Positions 24,535 through 36,275 are shown, numbered from the stretch's first letter. The stretch: 64,000 bases of DNA from Eriocheir sinensis (GCF_024679095.1 NC_066528.1:19442631-19506630), one strand, 5' to 3'. Made by a program: numbers and translations. Notes: generated by a model from the letters alone, not told the origin.

Positions 24535-24800
24535 TGCGCCGTTAGGATTCCTCACTGGTGGGTCCTGATGGTCGGCCCAGCCCGTTGTGGCGCAGGCGAG
24601 TGTTTATAGTGGCGCCATCTTGCATTGGATTCTCATGAGTGTTTCTTTGAGTTCACGGTATACAGAAGAAGGGCCAAACTACCACCAAGGTCATTAAAAT
24701 ACCCCTTGAAATGCCTAAAACACCTACGAAAGCCGAATATGTGTGCTTGGGCGCCGAAGTGCTTAAGAATATGGCCCCAGGCTCCCTCTAACGCTCGTCT
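24535..24800. mobile_element. SINE fragment (relative of the 32.8-33.1 kb element)
   Basis: GTGTTTATAGTGGCGCCATC at about 24600 matches the element at 32879 nearly exactly, and the preceding GGCCCAGCCCGTTGTGGCGCAGG is a diverged match. The tRNA-like head is missing here. 24640-24800 is unique-looking intron sequence that may belong to the same insertion. Confidence 0.5.
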
Positions 24801-24876
24801 GCATAGTAACAAAGGTTCAACTTCTCTTACAACTCTCTTCTACAAAGGTTCAGATTCTCCTCTCTTTCCCTCGCAG

Positions 24877-25188
24877 TACGCCGCCGCCGCCGCCGTGTCC
24901 CTCGGCATCACGGGGTCCTCCAGCACCAGCAGCAGCACCAACAGCAACACCAACAGCAGCGCGGGGACTGGCGGCAGCAGTAGCAGCAGCAGCAGCAGTA
25001 ACAGCTCCGCCAGCAACCCTCTGACCACCCCGCCGCTGCTCTACTACCCGCACCCAACCTACCCGCTCGCCCTCTCCGCCCTGGCCGCCGCCGAGAGGGT
25101 TTCCTCCAAGAACTCCTCCATAGCCGAGTTGAGGATGAAGGCACGCAAGCACGCCGAGGCTCTGGGGCTGACCATGCCGCAGACTTAA
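24877..25188 (+). CDS. Shox: Shox, terminal exon with OAR motif
   Basis: The acceptor is TCTTTCCCTCGCAG ending at 24876. The exon is 103 codons plus TAA and continues in phase 0 from 23749. It encodes an alanine run, then a Ser/Asn/Thr-rich low-complexity stretch (about residues 14-48, from AGC/AAC repeats), then PLLYYPHPTYPLALSALAAA, and an OAR domain SSKNSSIAELRMKARKHAEA near the C-terminus, ending LGLTMPQT. The OAR motif is a short C-terminal regulatory motif of paired-class homeoproteins, and this version matches the Shox family. The stop codon lies at the left edge of a 112-bp tandem array, and each array unit repeats an ACTTAAGGCCC word like the one around the stop. Confidence 0.93.
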   Translation, partial: YAAAAAVSLGITGSSSTSSSTNSNTNSSAGTGGSSSSSSSSNSSASNPLTTPPLLYYPHPTYPLALSALAAAERVSSKNSSIAELRMKARKHAEALGLTMPQT

Positions 25189-25675
25189 GGCCCAGAGACC
25201 CTTCCAGCGTGTTTACGAGTACCGGCGTGACGTGGATTTGGTGCGTGTGTGTATATGGGATGAACTGGAAAGACTGGAACTCATCATGCCCCAAACTTAA
25301 GGCCCAGAGACCCTTCCAGCGTGTTTACGAGTACCGGCGTGACGTGGATTTGGTACGTGTGTGTATATGGGATGACCTGGAAAGACTGGAACTCATCATG
25401 CCCCAAACTTAAGGCCCGGAGACCCTTCCAGCTTGTTTACGAGTACCGGCGTGACGTGGATTTGGTACGTGTGTGTATATGGGATGAACTGGAAAGACTG
25501 GTACTCATCATGCCCCAAACTTAAGGCCCGGAGACCCTTCCAGCGTGTTTACGAGTACCGGCGTGACGTGGATTTGGTACATGTGTGTATATGGGATGAA
25601 CTGAAAAGACTAGAATTCATCATGCCCCAAACTTAAGGCCCGGAGACCCTTCCAGCGTGTTTACGAGTACCAACA
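25173..25675. repeat. 112-bp tandem repeat starting at the Shox stop codon
   Basis: CTTAAGGCCC starts at 25184, 25296, 25408, 25520 and 25632, an exact 112-base spacing. There are four full units that are nearly identical, and a fifth that diverges after about 40 bases. The unit carries CTTCCAGCGTGTTTACGAGT, GACGTGGATTTGGT and GGATGAACTGGAAAGACTGG. The first unit boundary includes the Shox codons for MPQT and the stop, and the later units carry the variant ATGCCCCAAACTTAA. It lies in the presumed 3' untranslated region. Confidence 0.95.
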
Positions 25676-26480
25676 ATGACGTAGATGCTTTGAAAAGACG
25701 ATAAATGGTAACAGCGTATAGGGAAAAGACTGGAAAGACTTGTGATTTCTTAACTGACCTCTCTGGGACTCGTCAAGCCCAAAACTTATGGCCCAGAGAT
25801 CATTTCGAGCGTTTACAAGTTCGAGTGACTATACAGGTAAGTTAAAGAGGACAGAGAAAGGTGAGCATATATATGAGATGGATTGGAAAGACTCGCTAGT
25901 GTTCATTAGACCTCTCGGAGACTCACTACGACCCTGAGACCCCAACCAGTGTGTCCAAGTCCCGGTGAAGACGTGACTTTGTTAAGGAGATGAGACGCGG
26001 TGTGGTTGTCGTGCAGGGATGGATTGGCAACACTGGTGACTGACTCGACCCTCTGAACCTCTCCGCTCCCTTCCGTCAGCCGCTACTTGTGATACGGTGT
26101 TCGATTGTGTGTGTTATTAGTGAGTGTTTGCGTATGTGGTGTCCAGAAAGGATGAAGAAGTATGATTTTGAATTGTATCTCGGCAGGACTACAACGATCT
26201 ATGTTTTTCGGTGATATCATAAAGAGAACGTTGGTCTTATGAGTGTTCTGTTTATAATACGTATTGATGGGAACGTGAGGAAAGAGTTGAATAAGAGTTA
26301 CGCTCCCTCAAGCTTGCCAGACTGAACAAACAGCCTCGGTCTAGCTCAACTGTCCTGCCCTCTCTACCAGCAAGCCTCCAAGTCCTCTAAGAAGTGGAAC
26401 CGAGCACTGACTACTGTTCCCAGATTATCGTACTCAGAACCTCGTATTTACCGGTTTCTAAGCCATAGCTATTGCCAAAA
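25676..26480. other. Presumed Shox 3' region with diverged copies of the 112-bp repeat
   Basis: Weak copies are visible near 25775 (AAAACTTATGGCCCAGAGATC then CGAGCGTTTACAAG) and 25915 (ACCCTGAGACCCCAACCAGTG). The rest to 26480 looks unique. No clear AATAAA was found, so the transcript end is not fixed. Confidence 0.45.
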
Positions 26481-26620
26481 ATCGCCAATAATTAACCATT
26501 TTAACGATAACTATATATGAAAGCAGTTATTGGGGTCGAGGAGGCAGTTCTGGGGTCGGAAATCGGCAAACAGGAGGCAGAGTACGACAATCTAGCAACG
26601 TTGGACGACTGACAGAAAAG
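26440..26620 (-). repeat. Dispersed repeat copy (GTTGCTAGATTGTCGT family)
   Basis: Read on the - strand, CGTTGCTAGATTGTCGTACTC followed by TGCCTCCTGTTTGCCGATTTC resembles + strand sequence at about 50083-50140 (GTTGCCAGACTGTCGTTCTC then CCCCGATTTCAGGC). The two copies are in opposite orientation. The family is not identified. Confidence 0.5.
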
Positions 26621-27260
26621 TAAGAGATGACGACAAGTGGATGACAGGTTAAAGGAATACAGTGGATGACAATAAGGAAAGTGGATGATGAAATACGAAC
26701 AAGAAGTGGATGAAAGAATATTGAGAAATGGACGACTGGCTGGAGTGAAAAGGCGGATGACGAACTGAAGGAAAGAACAACTAATGGATGTCAGACTATA
26801 AGAAAATGAGAAGAGAAACAAAAGGATGATGAACGAAAGGAAATGCAGAAACACTTAGTGAATGACGGAACAAAGGAAGGAAAAATAGAAACTAGTGATA
26901 GACGAAGCAAAGGAAAGGAAAAAGAACACAGTAAATGACAGACTAAAGAAAGGAAAGAGTGGGTAATAGTGAATTTAAGAAGGAGAAGAAGCGAAGGAAA
27001 GGAAAGAAAAAAACAGAAAACAGAAGAAAAAGTGGATGACAGTAAATTTGAGGAAGAAACATAAAGAGAAAAAGCGAAGGAAAGGAAAAAAATCAACAGA
27101 AAACAGGAGAGAAAGTGGATGATAGTGAATTTGAGAAAGAGAAGAAGCGAAGGAAAGGAAAAAAATCAACAGAAAACAAGAAAAAGTGGATGACAGTAAA
27201 TTTGAGGAAGAGGAGAAATGGAAAAACAAAGAAATAATAAGCCAGAATAGAGAAATTAAA
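26580..27260. repeat. Purine-rich degenerate tandem repeat, about 80-bp unit
   Basis: GAAGCGAAGGAAAGGAAA, ATCAACAGAAAACA and GTGGATGACAGTAAATTTGA recur several times, most regularly between 26940 and 27240. Open frames on the - strand are translations of it. Confidence 0.75.
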
Positions 27261-27540
27261 GTTAATGATAGTTTTGAATTCAATGAAGAAAACGAAGCAA
27301 AAAGAGATGATAAACTAAATTAGAGAAATGTACTTAGGGGGCGCGGAGGGGCATTATAGACAGTGAAAGAACATACCTGAAAAAACTAATTAAACTCAGG
27401 TGTGTGTGAGAGAGAGAGAAAGAGAGAAAGAGAGACAGGTGTACTTTTTATTTCGGCGTCTGTGTGACCTGACCTGACCTGATCTGACCTTCCGAAGTGA
27501 GGTCAATCCCACTAAACCTTATATAGACAAAAAAATAACG

Positions 27541-27612
27541 ATGTGTGTGTGTGTGTGTGCGTGTGTACATATATACATAACACTATAGTCAACGTGTACA
27601 ATCGTCGTGTTG

Positions 27613-27681
<69 letters not shown>
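27541..27681. repeat. (GT)n microsatellites
   Basis: A short array lies at 27541-27565 and a longer one at 27617-27681. They are followed by purine-rich (27745-27960) and pyrimidine-rich (27985-28480) low-complexity DNA, including a loose TTCTACCTAC repeat at 28290-28440. No gene is present. Confidence 0.93.
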
Positions 27682-27682
<1 letters not shown>

Positions 27683-28671
27683 TTCGTTGTATGTCTTGTT
27701 CGTTGTATATTCTCGTCTCTGCTTTCGCTTTTTTACGCTATATTGGGTCTGGAAGAAGCGAAGGAGGGAAGGAAGAAGAGGAGGAGGAAGAGGAGGAAGA
27801 GAGGAAGACAAGAGAAGGGATAGTGGAAGGGAAGATAAAGCAGGGAGGGAGGGAGAGAGAGAAGAAGGAGGTAAGAGGAGGGAGAGAGAAGGAAGGAAGA
27901 GAAGGAAGAGAGAGAAGGAGGGAAAGAGGAGTTATGGGAGGAAAGGAAAGAGCAGGGAAGGTGTTACGAGATGGTGTCCCCTTTTGCCTCCTCCTCCTCC
28001 TCCTCCTCTGCCTTTCTTTCTTTCTATCTATCATCCTTTTACCTCAATTCTCTTCTCTTCCTCCTTTCTCCTCTTTTCTCTCTCTCTTCTCGTTCCTCCT
28101 CTACCTTCTTCCTCCTTCCTTTCCTTCCATCTATCCTCCTCCTTCCTATTCGTCCTCCCTCATCCTCCCTTCTAACTCATTCTCAACTTTCATCCTTCCT
28201 TTCCATCCTCCTTCCCTACTTTTTCGTTCTCTCTCCTTCTCCTTCCTTTCTACCTAATCATCTCCTTTCCCTACCTTCTACCTAATCTACTCCTTCTATC
28301 TTCTATCTTCTACCTTCTGCCTACTTCTACCTTCTACCTACTTCTACCTACTTTTACCTTCTATCTTCTACCTTCTACCCTACCTTCTACCTAATCTACT
28401 CCTTCTATCTTCTATCTTCTACCTAATCATCTCCTTTCCCTATCTGCTATTCCCTCCTCCTCCTCCTCCTCCCCCTCAGCATCTCATCTCCCTCCTCTCC
28501 TCACCTGGTTGTGCTGATGCTGCCGAGTTCTGTTGCTGACGCTGACGTTGTTGCTGTTGATGTTGTTGATGATGATGATACGAGGTTGTGTTGCCGTTCC
28601 CGCTACGTGTTTGAGTTCCTTGGGTTCTGTTTTGCGTTGTGTTGAGAGGGAGTTCGAGGCTGCTACAGTGA

Positions 28672-29016
28672 GATCGGGAAGTGACATCGGGAAGTGAAAT
28701 CGGGAAGTGTGAGATCGGGAAGTAAGATCGGGAAGTGAGATCGGGGAGTGAGATCGGGAAGTAAAATCGGGAGGTGAAATTTGGAAATGAGATCGGAAGG
28801 TGAAATCGGGAAGTGAGATCGGGTAGGTGAGATCGGGGAGTGAGACCGGGAGGTGAGATCGGGAAGTGAGATCGGATAGGTGAGATCGGGAAGTGAGATC
28901 GGGAAGGAAGTCGGGAAGAGAGGAAGGAAAATATGTAAGATCGGGAAGTAAAATCGGAAGTGAGATCGGGAAATTAAATCGGGAAGCGAGATCGGGAAGT
29001 GAAATCGGGAAGAAAG
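28672..29016. repeat. 13-bp minisatellite, GATCGGGAAGTGA, about 26 copies
   Basis: The unit GATCGGGAAGTGA with small variants (GATCGGGGAGTGA, AATCGGGAAGTGA) fills this interval with irregular spacing. The open frame on the - strand rich in SRSHFPISLPDL is its translation. Confidence 0.93.
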
Positions 29017-29089
29017 ACGGTGATGTTGATTGCTTCTGTTATCTGCGTTTTCTTTTCTTTTCTTTTTTTTAATCGGACTCAATTCCTTA

Positions 29090-29117
29090 TGTATGTAACT
29101 ATGTATGTATGTATGTA

Positions 29118-29187
<70 letters not shown>
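29090..29187. repeat. (ATGT)n-(GT)n compound microsatellite
   Basis: ATGT copies lead into a GT array ending at 29187. CCTT-rich sequence follows to about 29580. Confidence 0.96.
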
Positions 29188-29579
29188 CAACCTTGTATGT
29201 CGCCGCTTTTCATAACCTTCCTTCCTTCCTTCCTTCCTTTCTCCCTTCCTCCTCTTCCCTTCCCTTCCTTCCCTCCCTTTCTTCTCTCTCCCTGTCATAG
29301 TTTCATCCTTCTGTCATTCATTCATTCATTCCCTTCCATTCTTTCTATCCCTCCGATTTGTTCTTCATTTTCATCTTTATTCTTTCCATCTTCCTTCCTT
29401 CCTTCCTTCCTTCCCATCTCCCTTCCTCTTTCCTTACCTTCTATCTTCTCTCCCTCATTTCTTGCAATCTTCCCTCCCTTTCCTCATTCCTTCCTTCTCA
29501 TCTTCCCTCATTCCATTCATCCCATCATCTCTCTTCCATCTTCCTTCCTTCCCATCTTCCCTCTCTCCCTCCCTTCCCA

Positions 29580-31520
29580 GCACGCATCAACAGGCCCATC
29601 TCAGCTTCCATTCCGACCAGTCCGCTGCCCGGTGTCTATCCTGTGTTAAAAGGAATAGCTATTAATAATTATTGCTGTACGTGGGTGAAGAGAACGAGGA
29701 AGAAAAGAAGAGGGACCTGATGTAGAAAATGAAGCAGCCTCTCTGATGTTATTATTACTACTATTATTAATATTATCATGAGTCTGTGCAAAGGTTTATT
29801 CTAATTATTTATTCTATTTTTATTTTATTTATTTGCAAAGGTATTATGTGCTTTGGTATCCCTCATTCCCTTCTCCCTCTTCTCTTTCCCTCCCTTTTCC
29901 TCCCTTTTCCTCCCTTTCCCTCCCTTTTCCTCCCTTTTCCCCTTCACAAATGGAAATATTTTGCTCACGAACGCTGCTGTGTATAGTGTCGTCTGTTATT
30001 TTAATTATATGAAGCCATGTTTGACCTGACTTTCATTGCCTGTTGTTGCGTTGCTGACCCTAATTAGCACTCCAGGTATTGTCCTCGCTCTATGACCTGA
30101 CGCGGTTAACACACACACACACACACACACACTGGTCTGATCATAGTTCCAGAGCGCGATGCTTCCACCACGCTTCTGCCAAACCGTTGACTTCCCTTCT
30201 TTTGAGTGACTCTGAAAACCCTAATACAATGCAAATCTTATTCTTTTCACAAGCGATGAATTATACCGTAGATTAATCGCTCATCTTAGACATACAGCAC
30301 ATACATCAACAAAACACGCAGGCATCTGGAGGCGCATGGCAACTCACGGGGTAACACACACGAACACACGTTATGAACCAATGGAGGCCTTGCTATCATT
30401 GCCAAGCTATCTTTATCATGCCTTTCATCGACGATCACTCATTACTGGGATATATAGATGACAATGAAGTAGTTTAACATCACATTCTACTATATACCTT
30501 TCTAAATGTCATCCTAACCATTAAAGGAAAGGGTGAAACGATGAGATAAGTTTCGAAGCATCACCAAAGACGAGCGAATCACGAGTCACACAGAGCGGTC
30601 TCAAGTCGATGCGGAGAGGGGCATCAGAGCTCTCAATCCATGGAGCGAGAGAGGAGGTGTGGCGTATCAGCAAGAGGGTCAACCACTCATACGGTAAGTC
30701 AGATCACCCTTGTCTATAGATCCACCGAGTCCAGCATGTGACCAGACCGTGAGTGGATTGGTAGGGTTATGTTTTGGAACGTTTCGGAAGGTGATAGAAA
30801 TAGGATAAAAGGGAAGGCTTGAGGGAATACTATGCTGGTGGTTGTTTGTTGGTAATGATTAGTGTTAGGTTTGTGTGACGTATAGCGAGGTGATAGGGAT
30901 AGGGCAAAAGGGAAGGCTTGAAGGGTTAATGAACAGTCGCCCACGAAACTTGTGTGCTAATGGTCGTTAATTTCTCCCTATAGTTTTGTGTCTCACGAGC
31001 TTCCATTTAGATTATATCGGTTTTGTCTCCCAGTTCTAGTATTTTCGTGTGTTTTATGATATATTGGTCTTGTCTTCCAATTCTAAACAACCCCAAACAC
31101 TTAATCACTTAGTCCGTCAATCAATCAATCTTCCAGTTCTAATATACTGGTTCTTTCCTCAATGATATACTGCTATAACTCGTTTCTAATACATTAATAT
31201 CTTCTTTCATTTCTAATCTTCTGGAGTCTTCCAATTCTAAACATACCCCAACCAGTGTTCTCATCTAATATATTTGTGTTCTCTTCCTTAAGTGGAGTTG
31301 GCTTTCATCTCTAATATACTGCCGTGTCCTTCCTTTCTGATATACTGGTCTTGTCTTCCTCGTATACTGGTGCTCTCTTCCTTCCCTAATATACTTGCGT
31401 TGCCTTCCCGCCTCAACCCGACTCGGTACGCAAAGCCAACATGCCGTATTTGTATAGTTGTTTGTACTTCGCTAACTCGCTGGGACTCGCTGGGACCTTT
31501 CCGCACGGGTAAGCATTGTG
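29580..31520. other. Mixed unique DNA without recognised gene
   Basis: There is a short (CA)n at 30110-30131, a duplicated block around 30790-30820 and 30895-30925 (GGTGATAGGGATAGG with AAAGGGAAGGCTTGA), and a degenerate TCTAATATACTGG repeat between 31140 and 31400. No frame has splice or family support. Confidence 0.4.
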
Positions 31521-31525
31521 GGTAG

Positions 31526-31526
<1 letters not shown>

Positions 31527-31573
<47 letters not shown>

Positions 31574-31840
31574 AGGGGGGGCGGGGAATGAAAAAAAGAT
31601 AAGAAATAAAGGAAAACTAAAAAGGAAAGGAAGAGATTGAAACGATGGAAGGAAGAGAGAAGAATGGATATAGAAAAATATAGATAGATAGATAGATAGA
31701 TAAAGATAGAACAAGAGAGAGAGAGAGAGAGAGAGAAAATGAAAAGGCAAAAAAAGGAAAGGAAGGATGGAAGGAAGAGAAAGAAAGAATGAACACAGAT
31801 GGTAAATGACATAGATAGATAGATAGATAGATAGTCATTT
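31527..31840. repeat. (GA)n and (GATA)n microsatellites
   Basis: GA runs at about 31529-31568, and GATA tracts lie at about 31683-31702 and 31815-31834, separated by purine-rich sequence. 31841-32200 is unique AT-rich DNA with nothing recognised. Confidence 0.92.
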
Positions 31841-32209
31841 ACCCATAACATGCGATAACGAAATGAACAAAGACGAGTGAATGATATAACCAGCGAACTC
31901 TCATTACCACACACAAAAACTAATAAACAAAAGCAAATAACAAAAAAAAAAAACACTTATAAATCCAAGCAACGCAGATTGAAATACCAACAACAATTGC
32001 TCCACTCTTACCTATTAGCACGTCAATAAATACACCGTGACAAAAAAGGAACAAAAGAACATCGTAAGCTCCGTCTGATCAGCGAAGGCGAGGAGGAAAT
32101 TGAAACTTGTGCCGACGTGAGCAATCTGGGAAATGAAGAGAATCGAAGAGGCTTAAGAGGAGGCGGGAAATTGACTGTTGAGAGCTGATTGACAGGGTAA
32201 TGATGATGA

Positions 32210-32620
32210 TTGGTAATGTGTGATGATGATGATGGTGTTGATGGTGATTTGGGTACGTTATGGGGGAAGGAGGTTAGGGAAGAGGAAGGAGTGGAAGGGG
32301 TGGCAGGGGTGTTTGGGTATGTTTAGAATCGGAAAACACCAGAAAATGAGAAATGAAAGAAGGAAGGAAGCCGAGGAGGAAATAATTGGAAGATTTCTAT
32401 TCGAAGACGCAAGACTGAAGGAGAAGAAAGAAATACTACACCAGATGTGGAAGGCAAGAGAGAAAAGATTAGAACTGCAAGACCAAGACGAATAGACAAC
32501 AGGAGGTGCCGTTGTAAAGGCAGGACCTCCGACACCATCACATCACATCAAGAAGACGTGAATGATTGGTAATGTGTGGTGATGATGGTGTTGATGGTGA
32601 TTGGGTGCGTCAGGGGAAAA
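32210..32620. other. Duplicated TGATGATGATGG blocks around a short open frame
   Basis: ATTGGTAATGTGTG followed by a GATGATGG block and GGTGTTGATGGTGATT occurs near 32209 and 32565. Between them, 32330-32495 encodes a charged, coiled-coil-like stretch (EEEIIGRFLFEDARLKEKKE) ending in TAG. It could be a decayed mobile-element frame. I do not recognise it. Confidence 0.35.
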
Positions 32621-32799
32621 CAAGCAAGCCAACACATTTGCTCTTCATTACGAGTGAACTGAGGAGAAAATGGATTGATGCGGAAATTGAATCGTCGATA
32701 TCACTTAGCGGTGCCCGGCTAGAGCAGCAATCACTGATGGACTCGTTACACAAAGCACACTGACAAAAGGAGTTACAAAATGAGTGAACATATTTATTT

Positions 32800-33122
32800 T
32801 TACGTTCTGCCTCTAGCGCCGGTAGGCTTTCTTTGTGGAGCCTGGCGGTCTGCCCCAGGCCATCTTGGTGTAGGCAGGTGTTTATAGTGGCGCCATCCTG
32901 CTTGGCTCGTACTGACCCCCTGAGCTTACCTTTGATCCTCTCTTTTCAGAAAGAGAGAATCTAGAGTCCGGGTTGACAGGTGGTCTTCAGGACAGCATGT
33001 GGGTCGTTTAAGGCCGCTCGACGGTGGCTGAAAAATCCCAGCTTGTGGCGGCGGGCGGGACGCAAACCCTTGTTCCCCTGGACGCCGCGCCAACACGTTA
33101 ACCACTCAGCCACCGCCTCCCC
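32800..33122 (-). mobile_element. tRNA-derived SINE
   Basis: Read on the - strand, the element starts GGGGAGGCGGTGGCTGAGTG. It has an A-box-like TGGCTGAGTGGTTAA (33098-33112) and a B-box-like GGTTTGCGTCCCG (about 33057-33068) at tRNA spacing, the internal polymerase III promoter layout. A non-tRNA body follows, including GATGGCGCCACTATAAACAC. A short A-rich tail lies near 32790-32800. Partial relatives occur at 24535-24640 and 46795-46865. The long A-to-B interval suits a Ser or Leu type tRNA ancestor. Confidence 0.75.
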
Positions 33123-33717
33123 ACATTGATATAGGCGTCGCCTAGTATAAACAACGTCGATAAGGAAAGTGGAGTCGCCGATAATTAAAGCCCACTAACA
33201 ATAGATAACCAAAGAATGAGTAAATTGACATTGTCGCCATAATTCATCGCATTCAAATCAACGGGTAATCATCGCATGGGTATTGACAGTAATAACAAGG
33301 AAAACAGAATCATTACTGATTAAAACGCAGGAAATTTATAAAACAATAGAAAAAAACTGATTTCATATAGTCGTGACTTGATCAAAACTGAACGCTCTCA
33401 AATGAACAGACAAATCCTGCGTGGGTGTATATGGTATATGAATAAGGAGATTCGACCCTTTACAGATTGAACTAGATATATTAAAAAAACAATAGTAAAA
33501 GTGAATTGATATAGTCGCCACTTAATCAAAATTGAACTCACTTAACTGAGCTGATGAATATTGCGTGGGAATGGATGTAGGTATTAAGGGAAGTGATTGA
33601 TGGCGCGTGTTGCCTTAGGGATGAAACAAAGGTAAAATAATGATAAGTACCTTTCCATTGTTCACGCTGGTACTGTTATTGGAAAACTTGTGATAAAACG
33701 GCGATATGTCTCGAAAT

Positions 33718-33797
33718 GTACAGTAGTTGGTGCCGGGAATCGAACCTTGGCCTGTAGATTGGAGGTTGGGACGGCAAACCGCTCACCCACCATCCCC
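33718..33797 (-). mobile_element. tRNA-like sequence (SINE head or tRNA pseudogene)
   Basis: On the - strand, a B box GGTTCGATTCCC (33735-33746) follows an A-box-like GGTGAGCGGTTTGCC (about 33775-33789). A T-arm stem with two mismatches makes a functional tRNA unlikely. The downstream sequence is not like the 32.8-33.1 kb SINE. Confidence 0.45.
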
Positions 33798-34640
33798 TAT
33801 TTTCCTCTCTTCTTCCTTTCCTCTCTCCCTCCTTTCTTCTTTCCTTTGTCTTCTAATTTTCCTTTTCCTTCCTCCGCTTCTCTTCTCCTTTTCTTCTTCC
33901 TTCCCCTTCTTAATCTCTACCCTCTTCTTCCTCCCTTTCCTCTCCTCCTCCTCTTCCTCCTCCTCCTTCACTTTGCCCTCTCCATCACCTTCCTGCTTCC
34001 TCTTCTTCATCTCCACCTTATCCCTCCTCCTCCTCTTCCTCCTCCTCCTCCTCCTCCTCCCAGAATATAAATGATCGTAATTTACTTATTTCAGGATTGG
34101 CTTCGGACACTACCTCCTCTCCCTTCCCTCCTTTCCTCCCTTCTCTCCCTTCCCTCCCTCCCTTCTCTCCCCTTCCTTTCCTCCCTGTTTTCCTCCCTCC
34201 CTTCTCTCCCTTTCCCTCCCTCCCCTGTCTCTCCCTTCCTCGCTACCTTCCCTTCCCTCCCTGCTTCACTTCCTGTCCCATTGTCTCTCTCTCTCTCTCC
34301 CTCCCTCTCTCCTCTCCCTGTTCTTTTCTCTCCCCTATGTTTTTTTTTATCTCTTTATCCAATGTTTCTTTTTCTTTTCTCTTGTCTCATTCTCTCTATC
34401 TCCTTCTCTCTTCCTTTCCTTTCTTTCCTTGATTCGCTTTTTCGTTCTCTCTTTCTCTTCTTCGTTCTCCTCTTTTCTCTTAATATTCGTTGGTGTTTTC
34501 TTTCTTCATTGTTAGATTAGTTTTACCTTGGTTACTTTTCCTTACCTTTAACTTTCCTACTTTTTTCTACTTTTTTTTCTTTCCCTCCTTTCCTTCCTTC
34601 CTTTCTCTAATCCGTTTTCCCTTCCTTCTCGCCTGACCTC
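33798..34640. other. CT-rich low-complexity DNA
   Basis: Pyrimidine-rich sequence has TCC, CCTT and TCTC runs and no gene. 33123-33717 before the tRNA-like element is AT-rich unique DNA with a partly repeated GTCGCCACTTAATCAAAATTG / GTCGTGACTTGATCAAAACTG block. Confidence 0.55.
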
Positions 34641-35605
34641 CTCAAAGGGACGGACGTTGACCTCGCTGCCCTACCGGCATCAAACCTTAACCTTGCTTTT
34701 CGCCTCGTCTGGTGAAACGACACTTGTTATTTTGTGTGTAAATCGACTCCGTGTGTGTAAATCGACTCCGTGTGTTACATTTTAACGTCACAACTTTTGA
34801 AATCCGTTCATCCACGTTTTTAATTAACCGTTACTTAAATAGGCCCGTACGCCTTCTCAGAAATCGAACGACTAACTGTGCTTGTTTACTTGTCTTATTT
34901 AGCACCACTCAACCTAATTAATTAACGTCTAACTCAGTGCTGTGACGCGTCTAACTAGTGTTTGAAGTGTTGCGAGGATTACCTTACAGTGAGAGGACTT
35001 CCCTGCTACAGCCACGAGCGGTTAAGTTATTAATCGACTTTTTTGTGTTTCCTGTCTTTCCTCAGTAGGATTACAACTACACGACCTAACACAGCACCCA
35101 GTGAAAGACAGTGAGCTTCTTGTGTCTAACTAACGTAGAAAATCTGTCACTAACGTAGAAGTACAAAGCTTGACCCGTATACCAGCACACCTGTTTTGAA
35201 AAGGAGGAAAAGTTTAATCCCCCAGAGAATTTTAATCCCGGAGGGAAAACACGTGTGGGCCCTCATAGACGCCACACCTCAAACTCTCCCGCGTGACTCG
35301 ACCGATTTAAAGCCGCCTCCCTTCAGGTGTTGATACAAAATTCATCTTAACTGTAAAGTTCACCGATATATCGTCTTGCAACAGTAAATAAAAAAATAAA
35401 AAAAGAAGTAATCATGCCGTCCAACTATTTCAATTGCTGTAATTGTTCAAAGAAATATGCTGCGATTCATTACCAAACCAGCGACGCGATGTGTAGGTAC
35501 TGTGTCTTAGACTTACGTATTCAGGCACTACAAACAACCAACGAGGATCTACAACGCTCCAATGCGTTACTCTGGGACATCGTGACGTCACACCCTCAAC
35601 TCCCT

Positions 35606-35725
35606 TCTTCTTCTTCTTCTTCTTCTTCTTCTTCTTCTTCTTCTTCTTCTTCTTCTTCTTCTTCTTCTTCTTCTTCTTCTTCTTCTTCTTCTTCTTCTTC
35701 TTCTTCTTCTTCTTCTTCTTCGTCT
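35606..35725. repeat. (TTC)n microsatellite inside LINE ORF1
   Basis: About 40 TTC triplets. They encode poly-Ser in the frame of the ORF1 start and poly-Phe in the frame of the esterase part. Confidence 0.96.
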
Positions 35726-35899
35726 TCTTCTACCTCTTCACACTCCACCACCAGCACCGCCCACCCCGCCCCTCCCCACCCATCCCACCATCACCACCAC
35801 CTACTCTTCCTCCTCCCCTTCCTCTTCCTCACTCTTCTCTTCCGCCCCTTCCTCCTCCTCCAACTCTGCCCCCTCCTCCACATCATCAACATCCTCCTC

Positions 35900-36275
35900 C
35901 TCTACTCCCCCCCAGCCAACCCCTTCTTCCTCTTCCTCCTCCTCCGCCTCTGCCACCTCCTCATACATTTCTTCTCCCCCCTCCTCTACATCCTCCTCCT
36001 CTACTCCTCCCCAGTCAACCCCTACCGCCCCTTCCTCCTCCTCCGCCTCTGTCCCCTCCTCCACATCCTCTACATCCTCCTCCTCTACTCCTCCCCAGTC
36101 AACCCCTACCGCCCCTTCCTCCTCCTCCGCCTCTGTCCCCTCCTCCACATCCTCAACATCCTCCTCCTCAACTCCACCCCAGTCAACCCCTACCGCCCCT
36201 TCCTCCTCCTCCGCCTCTGTCCCCTCCTCCACATCCTCAACATCCTCCTCCTCTGCTCCCCTGCAGTCAACCCCT
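35900..36275 (+). repeat. 84-bp in-frame minisatellite in LINE ORF1 linker
   Basis: CAGTCAACCCC occurs at 36012, 36096, 36180 and 36264, each 84 bases apart, with a related CAGCCAACCCC at 35913 (99 bases before). 84 and 99 are multiples of three. In the esterase frame the unit reads Ser/Thr/Pro-rich, for example PPQSTPTAPSSSSASVPSST. Confidence 0.9.

Noticed and set aside
24840..25294. Minus-strand frames over the Shox terminal exon
   Set aside because: They are antisense shadows of a GC-rich coding exon.
28672..29016. Direct repeats that could suggest a CRISPR array
   Set aside because: The repeats are contiguous 13-base units without unique spacers, in an animal genome.
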